Assembly (NCBI GenBank): GCA_014804285.1
Contig: JAAVAA010000065.1
Coordinates: 28,794-63,867 of the forward strand
Reading direction: 5' to 3'
Length of the DNA: 35,074 nt
Source: Lachnospiraceae bacterium
Lineage (GTDB): Bacteria > Bacillota > Clostridia > Lachnospirales > Lachnospiraceae
The translations under genes were made by a program, and so were the position numbers. The notes under the pieces were generated by a model. The model saw only the letters and a program-made list of their open reading frames with translations. It searched no databases and was not told the origin of the DNA. The stretch's first letter is position 1. Each line of letters begins with the position of its first letter. Positions 1 to 9,052 of this stretch are shown here, piece by piece.

Positions 1-2
1 TT

Positions 3-188
3 TCCTGCATTTATTATCATAAGAAGAAGGATATAATAACATATGCGGCTATGCCGGCGGTAACCACGGCTGCATTTGCTGTGGCGGGTATGGTGGAATG
101 GATATTCCATTTAAGTCATCCATGCGCTCTGGTGCTGATGCTGGCTATTACACCGCTGGTATTTCGTGAAGGACATAAACATGAGTAG
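3..188 (+). CDS. C-terminal fragment of a membrane protein (possibly O-antigen ligase/polymerase-like), 5' truncated
   Basis: Frame 3 is open from the window edge to TAG at 186-188. It translates to ...TYAAMPAVTTAAFAVAGMVEWIFHLSHPCALVLMLAITPLVFREGHKHE*, two hydrophobic stretches; it overlaps the next start by a few nt. Confidence 0.5.
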   Translation, partial: SCIYYHKKKDIITYAAMPAVTTAAFAVAGMVEWIFHLSHPCALVLMLAITPLVFREGHKHE

Positions 189-2073
189 AGAAGGAAAGAA
201 AGAAAAGACTCCCTTTAATGTGAAGATTTTTTATCGAAGAACCTGTCTGATCATTTACGATATGATCAGCGTGATATTGGCAAGCTATGTGGCGCTTCTT
301 ATGCGATATAGCTTTGAATTGTCGGAGATACCGGCTCACTTCATGGAACCCATTAATCGTTTCCTGCCTTTTAATATAATCATCACGCTGGTTGTCTTGT
401 ATCTGTTTCGTATGTATAACAGCTTATGGGCGTTTGCGGGAGAGACAGAACTGCAAAATCTGGTAATTGCAAGTGTGATCTCGTCATTCCTTCAGGCGGT
501 GGGGATTCAGTTTTTCAAAACGCCGGGGCAGTTGGCAGTGCCGGGCAGCTACTATTTTTTGTATACGTTTCTGCTGATCAGTTTTATTTTCTGCAGCCGG
601 TTTTCTTACCGGTTTTTCAGGGGACTGAAGCATAAAAGGCAAAACAAAAATAATAATATTTCTGTTATGGTGATCGGCGCCGGGGAAGCGGCAAATCTGA
701 TCATCAAGGAGATTGTAAACAGTAACTTTTCTACTATGGTGATCCGCTGCATTATCGATGACGATTCCGGAAAATGGGGAAGATTTATACAGGGAATCAA
801 GGTGGCAGGCGGCAGAGACAAGATTATTGAGTGCGCCGATATCTATGGCATTGACGAGATTATTGTGGCGATGCCTTCCATAAGCAGAGCCGAGCTTTCG
901 GAAATCCTTGATATTTGTAAAGAGACAAGCTGTAAGCTGCGATCTCTGCCCGGAATGTACCAGCTGGTAAACGGAGAGGTAAGCGTCAGTAAGCTGCGTG
1001 ACGTGGAAGTGGAAGATTTACTTGGAAGAGATCCCATTGAAGTAGATATAGACTCTATTTTAGGATATGTGAAGGGTAAAAGAGTGCTGGTTACCGGCGG
1101 AGGAGGCTCCATTGGCAGCGAGCTATGCCGGCAGATAGCAGCCCATCAGCCAGCCCTTCTGATCATATTGGATATTTATGAGAACAGTGCCTATGATGTG
1201 CAGCAGGAGCTTAAGATCAAATATCCGGAGTTGAAGCTTATCGTGCTGATCGCTTCCGTCCGGAATACCAATCGGGTGAACTGGATCTTTGAGCATTATA
1301 AACCGGAGATTGTGTACCACGCTGCAGCTCACAAGCATGTGCCGTTAATGGAAGCAAGCCCCAACGAGGCAATTAAAAATAACGTGTTTGGAACATGGAA
1401 GACAGCTCAGGCGGCGGCTATGAATGGTGTAAAAAGATTTGTAATGATTTCCACGGACAAAGCAGTTAATCCAACTAACATTATGGGGGCCAGCAAACGG
1501 ATCTGTGAAATGATCATTCAGACCTTTAATAAGCATTATGATACGGAATTTGTGGCTGTACGCTTTGGAAATGTGCTGGGAAGCAACGGAAGCGTTATCC
1601 CGCTTTTTAAAAAGCAGATCATGGCGGGCGGTCCGGTGACTGTGACCCATCCGGATATTATTCGATATTTTATGACCATTCCGGAGGCGGTGTCTCTGGT
1701 ACTCCAGGCAGGAGCCTATTGCAAGGGTGGGGAAATTTTTGTGCTGGATATGGGAAAACCGGTAAAAATTCTGGATCTGGCAAAAAATCTGATCCGTCTG
1801 TCCGGTTACCGGGTGGATGAGGATATTAAGATTGAATTTACAGGGCTCCGCCCGGGAGAAAAGCTATACGAGGAGCTCCTTATGGCGGAGGAAGGGCTTA
1901 CGGAAACAGCCAATAAACTGATTCATATCGGGAAGCCTATCGAGATTGATGAAATGAAGTTTTTTGTTCAGTTAAAAGAACTGAAAGAAGCGTCAAACAG
2001 CGAAGATAATGATATCCGGCCGCTTGTACAGGCAATCGTGCCAACCTATCATTACGGAGAAAGGGATGAATAA
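181..2073 (+). CDS. Polysaccharide biosynthesis nucleoside-diphosphate-sugar 4,6-dehydratase (CapD/WbpM/PglF-like, membrane-anchored)
   Basis: N-terminal TM segments, a first Rossmann region (VMVIGAGEAA), then an SDR domain with GKRVLVTGGGGSIGSELCRQ, AAAHKHVPLME, STDKAVNPTNIMGASKR and FTGLRPGEKLYEELL. ATG at 181 is preceded by AAGGA; the ORF track's 166 is a GTG. Confidence 0.95.
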   Translation: MSREGKKEKTPFNVKIFYRRTCLIIYDMISVILASYVALLMRYSFELSEIPAHFMEPINRFLPFNIIITLVVLYLFRMYNSLWAFAGETELQNLVIASVISSFLQAVGIQFFKTPGQLAVPGSYYFLYTFLLISFIFCSRFSYRFFRGLKHKRQNKNNNISVMVIGAGEAANLIIKEIVNSNFSTMVIRCIIDDDSGKWGRFIQGIKVAGGRDKIIECADIYGIDEIIVAMPSISRAELSEILDICKETSCKLRSLPGMYQLVNGEVSVSKLRDVEVEDLLGRDPIEVDIDSILGYVKGKRVLVTGGGGSIGSELCRQIAAHQPALLIILDIYENSAYDVQQELKIKYPELKLIVLIASVRNTNRVNWIFEHYKPEIVYHAAAHKHVPLMEASPNEAIKNNVFGTWKTAQAAAMNGVKRFVMISTDKAVNPTNIMGASKRICEMIIQTFNKHYDTEFVAVRFGNVLGSNGSVIPLFKKQIMAGGPVTVTHPDIIRYFMTIPEAVSLVLQAGAYCKGGEIFVLDMGKPVKILDLAKNLIRLSGYRVDEDIKIEFTGLRPGEKLYEELLMAEEGLTETANKLIHIGKPIEIDEMKFFVQLKELKEASNSEDNDIRPLVQAIVPTYHYGERDE

Positions 2074-3235
2074 GATGTCAGGGAAAAGGATTTATTTATC
2101 CTCGCCGACCATGCATGGCGAGGAGCAGGAATTTGTGAAGGAGGCATTTGACACCAACTGGGTAGCGCCTCTTGGACCAAATGTAAACAATTTTGAGAAA
2201 GAGCTGGCGGAGTATGTGGGAATCCCCCATGCGGCTGCTTTAAGTGCGGGAACGGCAGCGATTCATCTTGCCCTGCGTATTTTGGGAATTGGGCAGGGAG
2301 ATGTTGTTTTTGTGCCCAGTCTGACCTTCAGCGCTACCTGTAATCCTATTGTGTACGAAAATGCAACGCCGGTATTTATTGATTCGGAAAAGGATACCTG
2401 GAATATGGATCCTATAGCCCTTGAGCGCGCATTTGAAAAATATCCGAATCCGAAGGCTGTGGTTGTGGTGCACTTGTACGGAACCAGCGCAAAGCTTAAC
2501 GAAATTATGGAAATCTGTGCCCGTCATCAGGTGACATTGGTTGAAGATGCGGCGGAATCCTTGGGCAGCACTTATAAGGGAAAATTCACAGGAACCTTTG
2601 GAAAGATCGGTATTTATTCTTTTAACGGAAATAAGATCATTACCACCTCCGGCGGCGGTATGCTAGTTTCTTCGGAGGAAGAAATTACGAAAAAGGCCAC
2701 ATTCCTTGCCACTCAGGCGAGAGATCAGGCAAGATATTATCAACATTCCCAGATTGGTTATAATTATAGAATGAGTAACGTGGTTGCTGGTGTGGGAAGG
2801 GGACAGCTTCTTCACCTGGATGAGCATAAAAAGTTAAAAAAAGCAATTTATGCACAGTACAAGGAAGGCTTCGGGGATATTTCGGAAATCACCATGAATC
2901 CGTTAAACCCCGACGGAGATGATAACTGTTGGCTGTCCTGTATAACGATTCAGGAGGGCTGCGGCGTGATGCCGGATCAGATTATGGATGCGCTGGATGC
3001 GGAAAACATGGAATCTCGACCTATCTGGAAGCCTATGCATTTGCAGCCCGTATTTGAAGAGTACGACTTTGTGACTGCGGAAGGCTTTAAGAGTGATCTT
3101 CCTGCTGATTCTAAAATGAAAAGTGTATCGGAAGATATTTTTAACAGGGGACTTTGTCTTCCCAGCGATATCAAGAACACCAAAGAGGATATGGAGCAGA
3201 TCATTGGTATTGTACGCAGGTGCTTTGGAAGGTAA
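2066..3235 (+). CDS. DegT/DnrJ/EryC1/StrS family PLP-dependent sugar aminotransferase (PglE-like)
   Basis: LSSPTMHGEEQEFVKEAFDTNWVAPLGPNVNNFEKELAEYVG, SAGTAAIHLALRILGIGQGDVV, VEDAAESLGSTYKGKFTGTFGKIGIYSFNGNKIITTSGGGML (PLP lysine region). ATG overlaps the upstream stop (ATGAATAA). Confidence 0.95.
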   Translation: MNKMSGKRIYLSSPTMHGEEQEFVKEAFDTNWVAPLGPNVNNFEKELAEYVGIPHAAALSAGTAAIHLALRILGIGQGDVVFVPSLTFSATCNPIVYENATPVFIDSEKDTWNMDPIALERAFEKYPNPKAVVVVHLYGTSAKLNEIMEICARHQVTLVEDAAESLGSTYKGKFTGTFGKIGIYSFNGNKIITTSGGGMLVSSEEEITKKATFLATQARDQARYYQHSQIGYNYRMSNVVAGVGRGQLLHLDEHKKLKKAIYAQYKEGFGDISEITMNPLNPDGDDNCWLSCITIQEGCGVMPDQIMDALDAENMESRPIWKPMHLQPVFEEYDFVTAEGFKSDLPADSKMKSVSEDIFNRGLCLPSDIKNTKEDMEQIIGIVRRCFGR

Positions 3236-3243
3236 GATAAGTG

Positions 3244-3867
3244 ATGTATAGAAAATATATCAAACGCATTTTAGACATTTTTATATCCCTGTCAGGTCTC
3301 ATTGTGCTTTCTCCGGTGCTATTGATTTTATGGGTATTGGTGCGGTTAAAGCTTGGAAGTCCGGTATTGTTTACCCAGCAGAGACCGGGGAAAAACGAAA
3401 AAATTTTTAATCTATACAAATTTCGTTCTATGACGGATGAAAAAGATGAAAGCGGTAATCTTCTTCCGGACGAAGTCAGACTGACTTCTTTTGGGAAGAA
3501 ACTGCGCAGCACCAGTCTGGATGAACTTCCGGAGCTTTTTAACATCCTAAAGGGAGATATGAGTATAGTAGGGCCGAGACCTCTGCTTGTAAGATATCTT
3601 CCCCGTTATAATGAGTTTCAAAGACACAGGCATGATGTCAGACCGGGACTGACGGGACTGGCGCAGACCCATGGGCGAAATGCTCTTACATGGGAGAAAA
3701 AGTTTGAGTATGATGTAGAGTATGTTAATAAGCTTTCCTTTGCTCTGGATGTGTCTATATTTGTGGCTACCGTGGGAGCAGTGTTGAAAAGGGAAGGAAT
3801 AAACAGCGAAACCAGTGCTACTATGGAGGAGTTTATGGGAAGCGCTGAGGGTAAGGAGCAGGAATGA
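3244..3867 (+). CDS. Short monotopic initiating sugar transferase (phosphoglycosyl transferase, PglC-like)
   Basis: Bacterial sugar transferase signatures: FTQQRPGKNEKIFNLYKFRSMTDEKDESG, LRSTSLDELPELFNILKGDMSIVGPRPLLVRYLPRY, RHDVRPGLTGLAQTHGRN. About 207 aa, single N-terminal hydrophobic helix. A GTG at 3241 is an alternative start. Confidence 0.95.
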   Translation: MYRKYIKRILDIFISLSGLIVLSPVLLILWVLVRLKLGSPVLFTQQRPGKNEKIFNLYKFRSMTDEKDESGNLLPDEVRLTSFGKKLRSTSLDELPELFNILKGDMSIVGPRPLLVRYLPRYNEFQRHRHDVRPGLTGLAQTHGRNALTWEKKFEYDVEYVNKLSFALDVSIFVATVGAVLKREGINSETSATMEEFMGSAEGKEQE

Positions 3868-4979
3868 AAGTTCTCATTCTAAGCAATAATGCAAATGGCA
3901 TGTATCTGTTCCGTAAAGAGGTGCTTACAGCCTTGCTGGATAAAGGATATGATGTCATAATATCGCTTCCGCATGACGAGTATTGCAGTAAGTTGGAAGC
4001 ACTGGGCTTAAGAATAATACCTACGGAATTTGAGCGCAGAGGAAGTAATCCGGTTCATGATTTCCGGCTTTTTTTAAAATATCTGGGGCTTCTTAAGGAT
4101 GAAAAGCCTGATGTTGTGCTTATTTATACGATAAAGCCCAATCTATATGGAGGTCTGGCATGCCGTATAAGGAGAATACCTTATATAATAAATGTTACAG
4201 GCCTGGGAACGGCTCTGGAATCTCCAGGAATTCTGGGAAACATTCTGTTAAAATTTTATCGGACAGCATCGCTGAAAGCGTCGTGCGTTTTCTTTCAAAA
4301 TGGCGGTAACAGGCAGTTCATGATTGATAGAGGGATTGCCATGGATAATAACAGACTCCTTCCCGGTTCGGGCGTGAATTTGAAAGAACATTCTCTTTCG
4401 CCTTATCCTTCGGAGAATGAAGGGATAGTCTTCCTTGCGGTACTGCGAATTATGAAAGATAAAGGAATTGCAGAATATCTTAAGGCCGCGGAACATATTA
4501 AGAGAGAATATCCGGAGACTAAGTTCTGCCTTGCCGGAGAGTATGAGGAGGAGACACGGAAGATATATGAGCCGGAAATAAGAAGACTATCGGATGAGGG
4601 AATACTGGAATATTTCGGACATATTGACAATGTATCCGAAAGAATGGCGCAAAGCCATGTCATAATACATCCGTCTTATCATGAAGGACTCTCAAATGTG
4701 CTGTTGGAAGCTGCCGCATGTGGAAGACCCATACTTGCGAGCGATGTACCCGGATGCAGGGAGACTATGCAGCAGGGTATGAGCGGGCTGCTGTTTGAGC
4801 CCGGGGACTCAGAAAGCCTTATAAAGACGATAAAGATTCTGCTTGGTTATACGGAATCCGATCGAAAAGAAATGGGTTTAAGAGGAAGGGAATATGTAGA
4901 GAACGTGTTTGACAGAAGTAAGGTTGTCAATGCTTATCTTGAAGAGATAGAGAAGATCGTAACTGATTGGAGAGATTAA
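3864..4979 (+). CDS. Glycosyltransferase family 4-like (PglA-like)
   Basis: MKVLILSNNANGMYLFRKEV..., YTIKPNLYGGLACR, HPSYHEGLSNVLLEAAACGRPILASDVPGCRETM. ATGA overlap with the upstream gene. Confidence 0.92.
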   Translation: MKVLILSNNANGMYLFRKEVLTALLDKGYDVIISLPHDEYCSKLEALGLRIIPTEFERRGSNPVHDFRLFLKYLGLLKDEKPDVVLIYTIKPNLYGGLACRIRRIPYIINVTGLGTALESPGILGNILLKFYRTASLKASCVFFQNGGNRQFMIDRGIAMDNNRLLPGSGVNLKEHSLSPYPSENEGIVFLAVLRIMKDKGIAEYLKAAEHIKREYPETKFCLAGEYEEETRKIYEPEIRRLSDEGILEYFGHIDNVSERMAQSHVIIHPSYHEGLSNVLLEAAACGRPILASDVPGCRETMQQGMSGLLFEPGDSESLIKTIKILLGYTESDRKEMGLRGREYVENVFDRSKVVNAYLEEIEKIVTDWRD

Positions 4980-6616
4980 TGAAAGAAATCAGGATTTTAT
5001 TTACCGGAACGGGAAGACGTGTGGAGCTGCTTCAGGCATTCCGCAATGCGGCATTGTGCCTGAAGCAGAATCTTAAGATTTACAGTGCGGATATGTCGGA
5101 AACGGCGCCGGCTGCTGTTTATTGTGATTATGTAAGAAAAATCTGTGCCATGAAGGATGCGGATTATATACAGCAGCTTATGGATATCTGCCGCAGGGAC
5201 AGGATTGATCTGGTGATACCGACGATAGATACGGATTTGCTCATTCTTTCACAGAATGCGGAGAGGTTTGAAGCAATAGGAACCAGAGTGCTTATAAGCA
5301 GGCCGGATAAGATTGCTATATGCAGGGATAAGAATTACACCTCCGATTTTTTTGTATCCTGTGGTCTGGAAGCACCTATGCCTGTCAACGACTATCTTAA
5401 ATATCAGGGTGATTATCCCTGCTTCATTAAGCCTAAGGATGGCAGCAGCAGTATAAATGCGTTTAAGGTTAATGATAAAAATGAGCTTTCCATGTACGCA
5501 GGGCAGATAGGAGATTATATTATACAGCCGTTCATAGAGGGCAGGGAGTATACGATAGATATTTTCTGTGATTTTAATGGAAAACCGATATATATCACAC
5601 CGAGAGAAAGAATAGCGGTCAGGAGCGGAGAGGTTTTAAAGACAAAAATAGAACTGGATGAAACGATAATTGAAGAAGCGAAATCCCTGATTTCACATTT
5701 TTGCCCCTGTGGACCGATGACTGTACAGTTGATACGGCAGAAAGATACGGGAAGGGATTACTATATAGAGATAAATCCCAGATATGGAGGGGGTGCTCCG
5801 CTCAGTATGAAAGCTGGTGCAGACTCTGCTTCGGTGCTTTTAAAACTTCTGATGGGTGAGGAGCCTGGATATCAACCGGATGCTGTACGGAATGGTGCGG
5901 TCTACAGTAGATTTGACCAGAGCATCCGCATAACCTCCGAGAGCAGAAGGAATGACGGCAGTCTTGAGAATATAAAAGGCGTGATATTTGATTTGGACGA
6001 TACGCTTTATTCAGAAAAGCAGTATGTAAAAAGCGGTTATCGCGCGGTGGCGGGATATCTTGGCAGTGAAACCGCAGAGGAGGAACTTTGGAACTACTTT
6101 CTTAATGGAAAAAATGCCATTGATGAATTGCTTAAAAAATATGGGCAGACGGATAAAAAAGCAGAGTGTCTGGAGATATACCGCAGCCACATGCCTGAGC
6201 TGAATCTGTATGAGGAGGCGGTTGTACTTTTAAACAATTTGAAAGAGGCTGGGTTTAAGCTTGGCATAATTACTGACGGAAGAGTGAACGGACAGAAAAA
6301 TAAAATAGAGTCGCTTGGTCTTAGGGATTTGGTGGATGATATAATCATAACTGACGAATTAGGCGGAGAGCAGTTCAGGAAACCCAATGACATTGCATTT
6401 CGTATCATGCAGTGCAGATGGAGACTGCCGTATGAAGAACTTGTGTATATTGGTGATAATATGATAAAGGATTTTCAAGCCCCAAGACAGCTTGGCATGA
6501 AGAGTATATATTTCAATAATGAGGATGGTCTTTATTACAGCCCGGAATGTGATGGGGGAAGCTGTGATGCGAAGGTTACGGAGCTAAAGCAGATCTGGGA
6601 CATGATATGCTGGTGA
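4979..6616 (+). CDS. ATP-grasp domain protein fused to a C-terminal HAD-family hydrolase
   Basis: ATP-grasp: YPCFIKPKDGSSSINAFKV, YIIQPFIEGREYTIDIFCD, DYYIEINPRYGGGAPLSMKAG. HAD: VIFDLDDTLYSEKQYV (DxDxT), LGIITDGR, YIGDNMIKDFQAPRQLGM. TAATG start/stop overlap with the GT4. Confidence 0.9.
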   Translation: MKEIRILFTGTGRRVELLQAFRNAALCLKQNLKIYSADMSETAPAAVYCDYVRKICAMKDADYIQQLMDICRRDRIDLVIPTIDTDLLILSQNAERFEAIGTRVLISRPDKIAICRDKNYTSDFFVSCGLEAPMPVNDYLKYQGDYPCFIKPKDGSSSINAFKVNDKNELSMYAGQIGDYIIQPFIEGREYTIDIFCDFNGKPIYITPRERIAVRSGEVLKTKIELDETIIEEAKSLISHFCPCGPMTVQLIRQKDTGRDYYIEINPRYGGGAPLSMKAGADSASVLLKLLMGEEPGYQPDAVRNGAVYSRFDQSIRITSESRRNDGSLENIKGVIFDLDDTLYSEKQYVKSGYRAVAGYLGSETAEEELWNYFLNGKNAIDELLKKYGQTDKKAECLEIYRSHMPELNLYEEAVVLLNNLKEAGFKLGIITDGRVNGQKNKIESLGLRDLVDDIIITDELGGEQFRKPNDIAFRIMQCRWRLPYEELVYIGDNMIKDFQAPRQLGMKSIYFNNEDGLYYSPECDGGSCDAKVTELKQIWDMICW

Positions 6617-6626
6617 ATGAATTCTA

Positions 6627-6656
6627 TTAACACAGATTTGAATTGTATGCTATAAT
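6627..6656 (+). promoter_or_regulatory. Predicted sigma-A type promoter with extended -10
   Basis: TTAACA at 6627-6632, 18-bp spacer, TGC immediately upstream of TATAAT at 6651-6656, in one of the longest intergenic gaps of the window (6617-6742), upstream of a gene with RBS AGGAGG. Confidence 0.65.
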
Positions 6657-6742
6657 AATAGATATATTTTTAGGAGAAAAGACTGAAATATTGATTATAG
6701 CAGGGCGGTTTCAGAATACGTTGATAACAGGAGGAAAAAGAC

Positions 6743-8059
6743 ATGTCTTTATATGAAAACATTCTTAAAGGAACTGATAAGATTTCTCTGGTAGGATTGG
6801 GCTATGTGGGTATGCCCATTGCAGTAGCATTTGCCCGGAAAATCAAGGTGGTAGGTTTTGACCTTAATGAGAAGAAAATTGAGCTATATCAAAATGGCAT
6901 TGACCCGACCAATGAAGTGGGAAATGAAGTGATTAGGAATACTTCTGTGGAGTTTACGGCAGATCCTGGTAAGCTTCGGGAAGCAAAATTCCATATTGTG
7001 GCGGTTCCCACACCGGTAAATGATGATCACACACCAGATCTAAGTCCGGTGGAAGGCGCAAGCCGAATCTTGGGACAGAATTTGACCAAGGGCTCCGTGG
7101 TGGTATTTGAGTCCACAGTTTATCCCGGAGTGACAGAGGATATCTGCGTTCCCATTTTGGAGAAGGAGTCAGGGCTGAAATGCGGCGTAGACTTTAAGAT
7201 CGGTTATTCTCCTGAGAGAATCAATCCCGGTGACAAGGTTCATCGTCTGGAAACCATTGTAAAGATCGTATCCGGTATGGATGAAGAGACGTTGGATACG
7301 GTGGCAAAGGTTTATGAACTGGTGGTGGAAGCAGGAGTTTACCGCGCCCAGTCAATTAAGGTAGCGGAGGCTGCAAAGGTTATCGAGAACAGCCAGAGAG
7401 ATATCAACATTGCCTTTATGAACGAGCTTTCCATTATTTTTAATAAGATGGGCATTGATACCAAGTCGGTGCTGGAAGCGGCAGGAACCAAATGGAATTT
7501 CTTAAAGTTCTATCCCGGTCTGGTTGGAGGACACTGCATTGGCGTGGATCCTTATTATCTGACCTACAAGGCGGAAGAGCTTGGATATCATTCCCAGATC
7601 ATTCTTTCCGGACGCCGGATCAATGATGATATGGGCAAATATGTGGCGGAGAGCATGGTCAAGAACCTGATCAAGGCGGATATTCCAGTAAAGCATGCAA
7701 AGGTGGCAATCCTTGGATTTACTTTTAAGGAAAACTGCCCGGATACCAGAAATACAAAGGTGATCGATATCTATAAAGAGCTTGGAGAATATGGAATCAC
7801 GCCTGTTGTGGTAGACCCGGCAGCAGATGCGGATGAGGCTAAGCGGCTTTATGGGATTACCTTCGAGACAATGGATGCCGTGAAGGATATGGATGCCGTG
7901 ATCGTTGCTGTTGCCCATAAGGAGTTTTTAGACCTTGACAAAGCGTCAGTGAGCAGTTTTTACCATGAAAAACATGCAAAGAAGGTACTGATGGATATCA
8001 AAGGTCTGTTTGACCGGAACGAGTATCTGACAGAGGATTATATTTATTGGAGATTATAA
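6743..8059 (+). CDS. Nucleotide sugar dehydrogenase (UDP-N-acetyl-hexosamine C6 dehydrogenase, TviB/WbpO-like)
   Basis: ISLVGLGYVGMPIAVAFARK, FESTVYPGVTEDICVPILE, GYSPERINPGDK, KFYPGLVGGHCIGVDPYYLTYKAEELGYH (catalytic Cys region), VAILGFTFKENCPDTRNTKVIDI. RBS AGGAGG upstream. Confidence 0.95.
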   Translation: MSLYENILKGTDKISLVGLGYVGMPIAVAFARKIKVVGFDLNEKKIELYQNGIDPTNEVGNEVIRNTSVEFTADPGKLREAKFHIVAVPTPVNDDHTPDLSPVEGASRILGQNLTKGSVVVFESTVYPGVTEDICVPILEKESGLKCGVDFKIGYSPERINPGDKVHRLETIVKIVSGMDEETLDTVAKVYELVVEAGVYRAQSIKVAEAAKVIENSQRDINIAFMNELSIIFNKMGIDTKSVLEAAGTKWNFLKFYPGLVGGHCIGVDPYYLTYKAEELGYHSQIILSGRRINDDMGKYVAESMVKNLIKADIPVKHAKVAILGFTFKENCPDTRNTKVIDIYKELGEYGITPVVVDPAADADEAKRLYGITFETMDAVKDMDAVIVAVAHKEFLDLDKASVSSFYHEKHAKKVLMDIKGLFDRNEYLTEDYIYWRL

Positions 8060-8074
8060 GGAGCATGAAGTAAA

Positions 8075-9052
8075 ATGGGATATCGTGATTTGAAGTTTGA
8101 AACAGACAGTGTATTCTTAGTGACAGGAGGTGCCGGGTTTATCGGATCGAACTTGTGTGAGGCAATCCTTTCCATGGGTTATACGGTAAGATGCCTGGAC
8201 AATCTCTCTACAGGGAAATATGAGAATATTGAGCCTCTTCTATCGAATCCGGGATTTACCTTTATCAAAGGGGATATCCGGGAGTTGGATACCTGCATGG
8301 AAGCCACAAGGGATGTGGATTATGTATTGAATCAGGCTGCATGGGGAAGTGTTCCCAGAAGTATTGAAATGCCGCTTTTATATGAGGAGATCAATATCCG
8401 AGGAACCTTAAATATGATGGAGGCTTCCAGACAGAACCATGTGAAGAAGTTTGTTTATGCATCCAGTTCTTCTGTTTATGGAGATCACCCGGTTCTTCCC
8501 AAAAAGGAAGGACATGAAGGAAAACTGCTTTCTCCTTATGCGCTTACAAAGCGGGTGGATGAGGAGTATGGCAGGCTCTACAAGGTACTGTATGGATTGG
8601 ACACTTATGGAATGCGGTATTTCAATGTGTTTGGCAGAAGGCAGGATCCGGAAGGCGCTTATGCGGCAGTTATTCCCAAGTTCATCAAACAGCTTATGAA
8701 TGGGGAAGTGCCTACCATTAACGGAGATGGAAGGCAGTCCAGAGATTTTACTTATGTGGATAATGTGATAGAAGCAAACTTAAAAGCATGTCTTGCGCCC
8801 TCTGAGGCGGCGGGAGAAGCTTTTAATATTGGCGCCGGCGGAAGGGAATATTTGATCGATGTATACCATGAGCTCTGCAGGGCGCTTGATAAGAATGTGG
8901 AACCCAATTACGGGCCCGAGCGTGCCGGAGACATCAAAGATTCCAATGCGGATATCAGTAAGGCAAGAGAGCTTTTGGGATATGATCCCGAGTATGATTT
9001 TGCTAAGGGGATTGCTCTGGCAATTGACTGGTATAAGGAGAATCTTTCGTGA
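8075..9052 (+). CDS. NAD-dependent epimerase, UDP-GlcNAc/GlcNAcA 4-epimerase type (TviC/WbpP-like)
   Basis: FLVTGGAGFIGSNLCEAILSMGYTVRCLDNLSTGK, QAAWGSVPRSIEMP, YASSSSVYGDHP, SPYALTKRVDEEYGRLY, FNVFGRRQDPEGAYAAVIPKFI, GDGRQSRDFTYVDNVIEAN. Confidence 0.95.
   Translation: MGYRDLKFETDSVFLVTGGAGFIGSNLCEAILSMGYTVRCLDNLSTGKYENIEPLLSNPGFTFIKGDIRELDTCMEATRDVDYVLNQAAWGSVPRSIEMPLLYEEINIRGTLNMMEASRQNHVKKFVYASSSSVYGDHPVLPKKEGHEGKLLSPYALTKRVDEEYGRLYKVLYGLDTYGMRYFNVFGRRQDPEGAYAAVIPKFIKQLMNGEVPTINGDGRQSRDFTYVDNVIEANLKACLAPSEAAGEAFNIGAGGREYLIDVYHELCRALDKNVEPNYGPERAGDIKDSNADISKARELLGYDPEYDFAKGIALAIDWYKENLS

Noticed and set aside
166-180. Upstream GTG start for the CapD-like gene
   Set aside because: ATG at 181 has an AAGGA ribosome-binding sequence at suitable spacing; the GTG extension overlaps the preceding gene more deeply.
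1345-1650. Antisense and short overlapping ORFs listed in the track (this and similar minus-strand ORFs throughout)
   Set aside because: They lie inside strongly supported plus-strand genes, have low-complexity or unrecognisable translations, and no plausible independent signals were seen.
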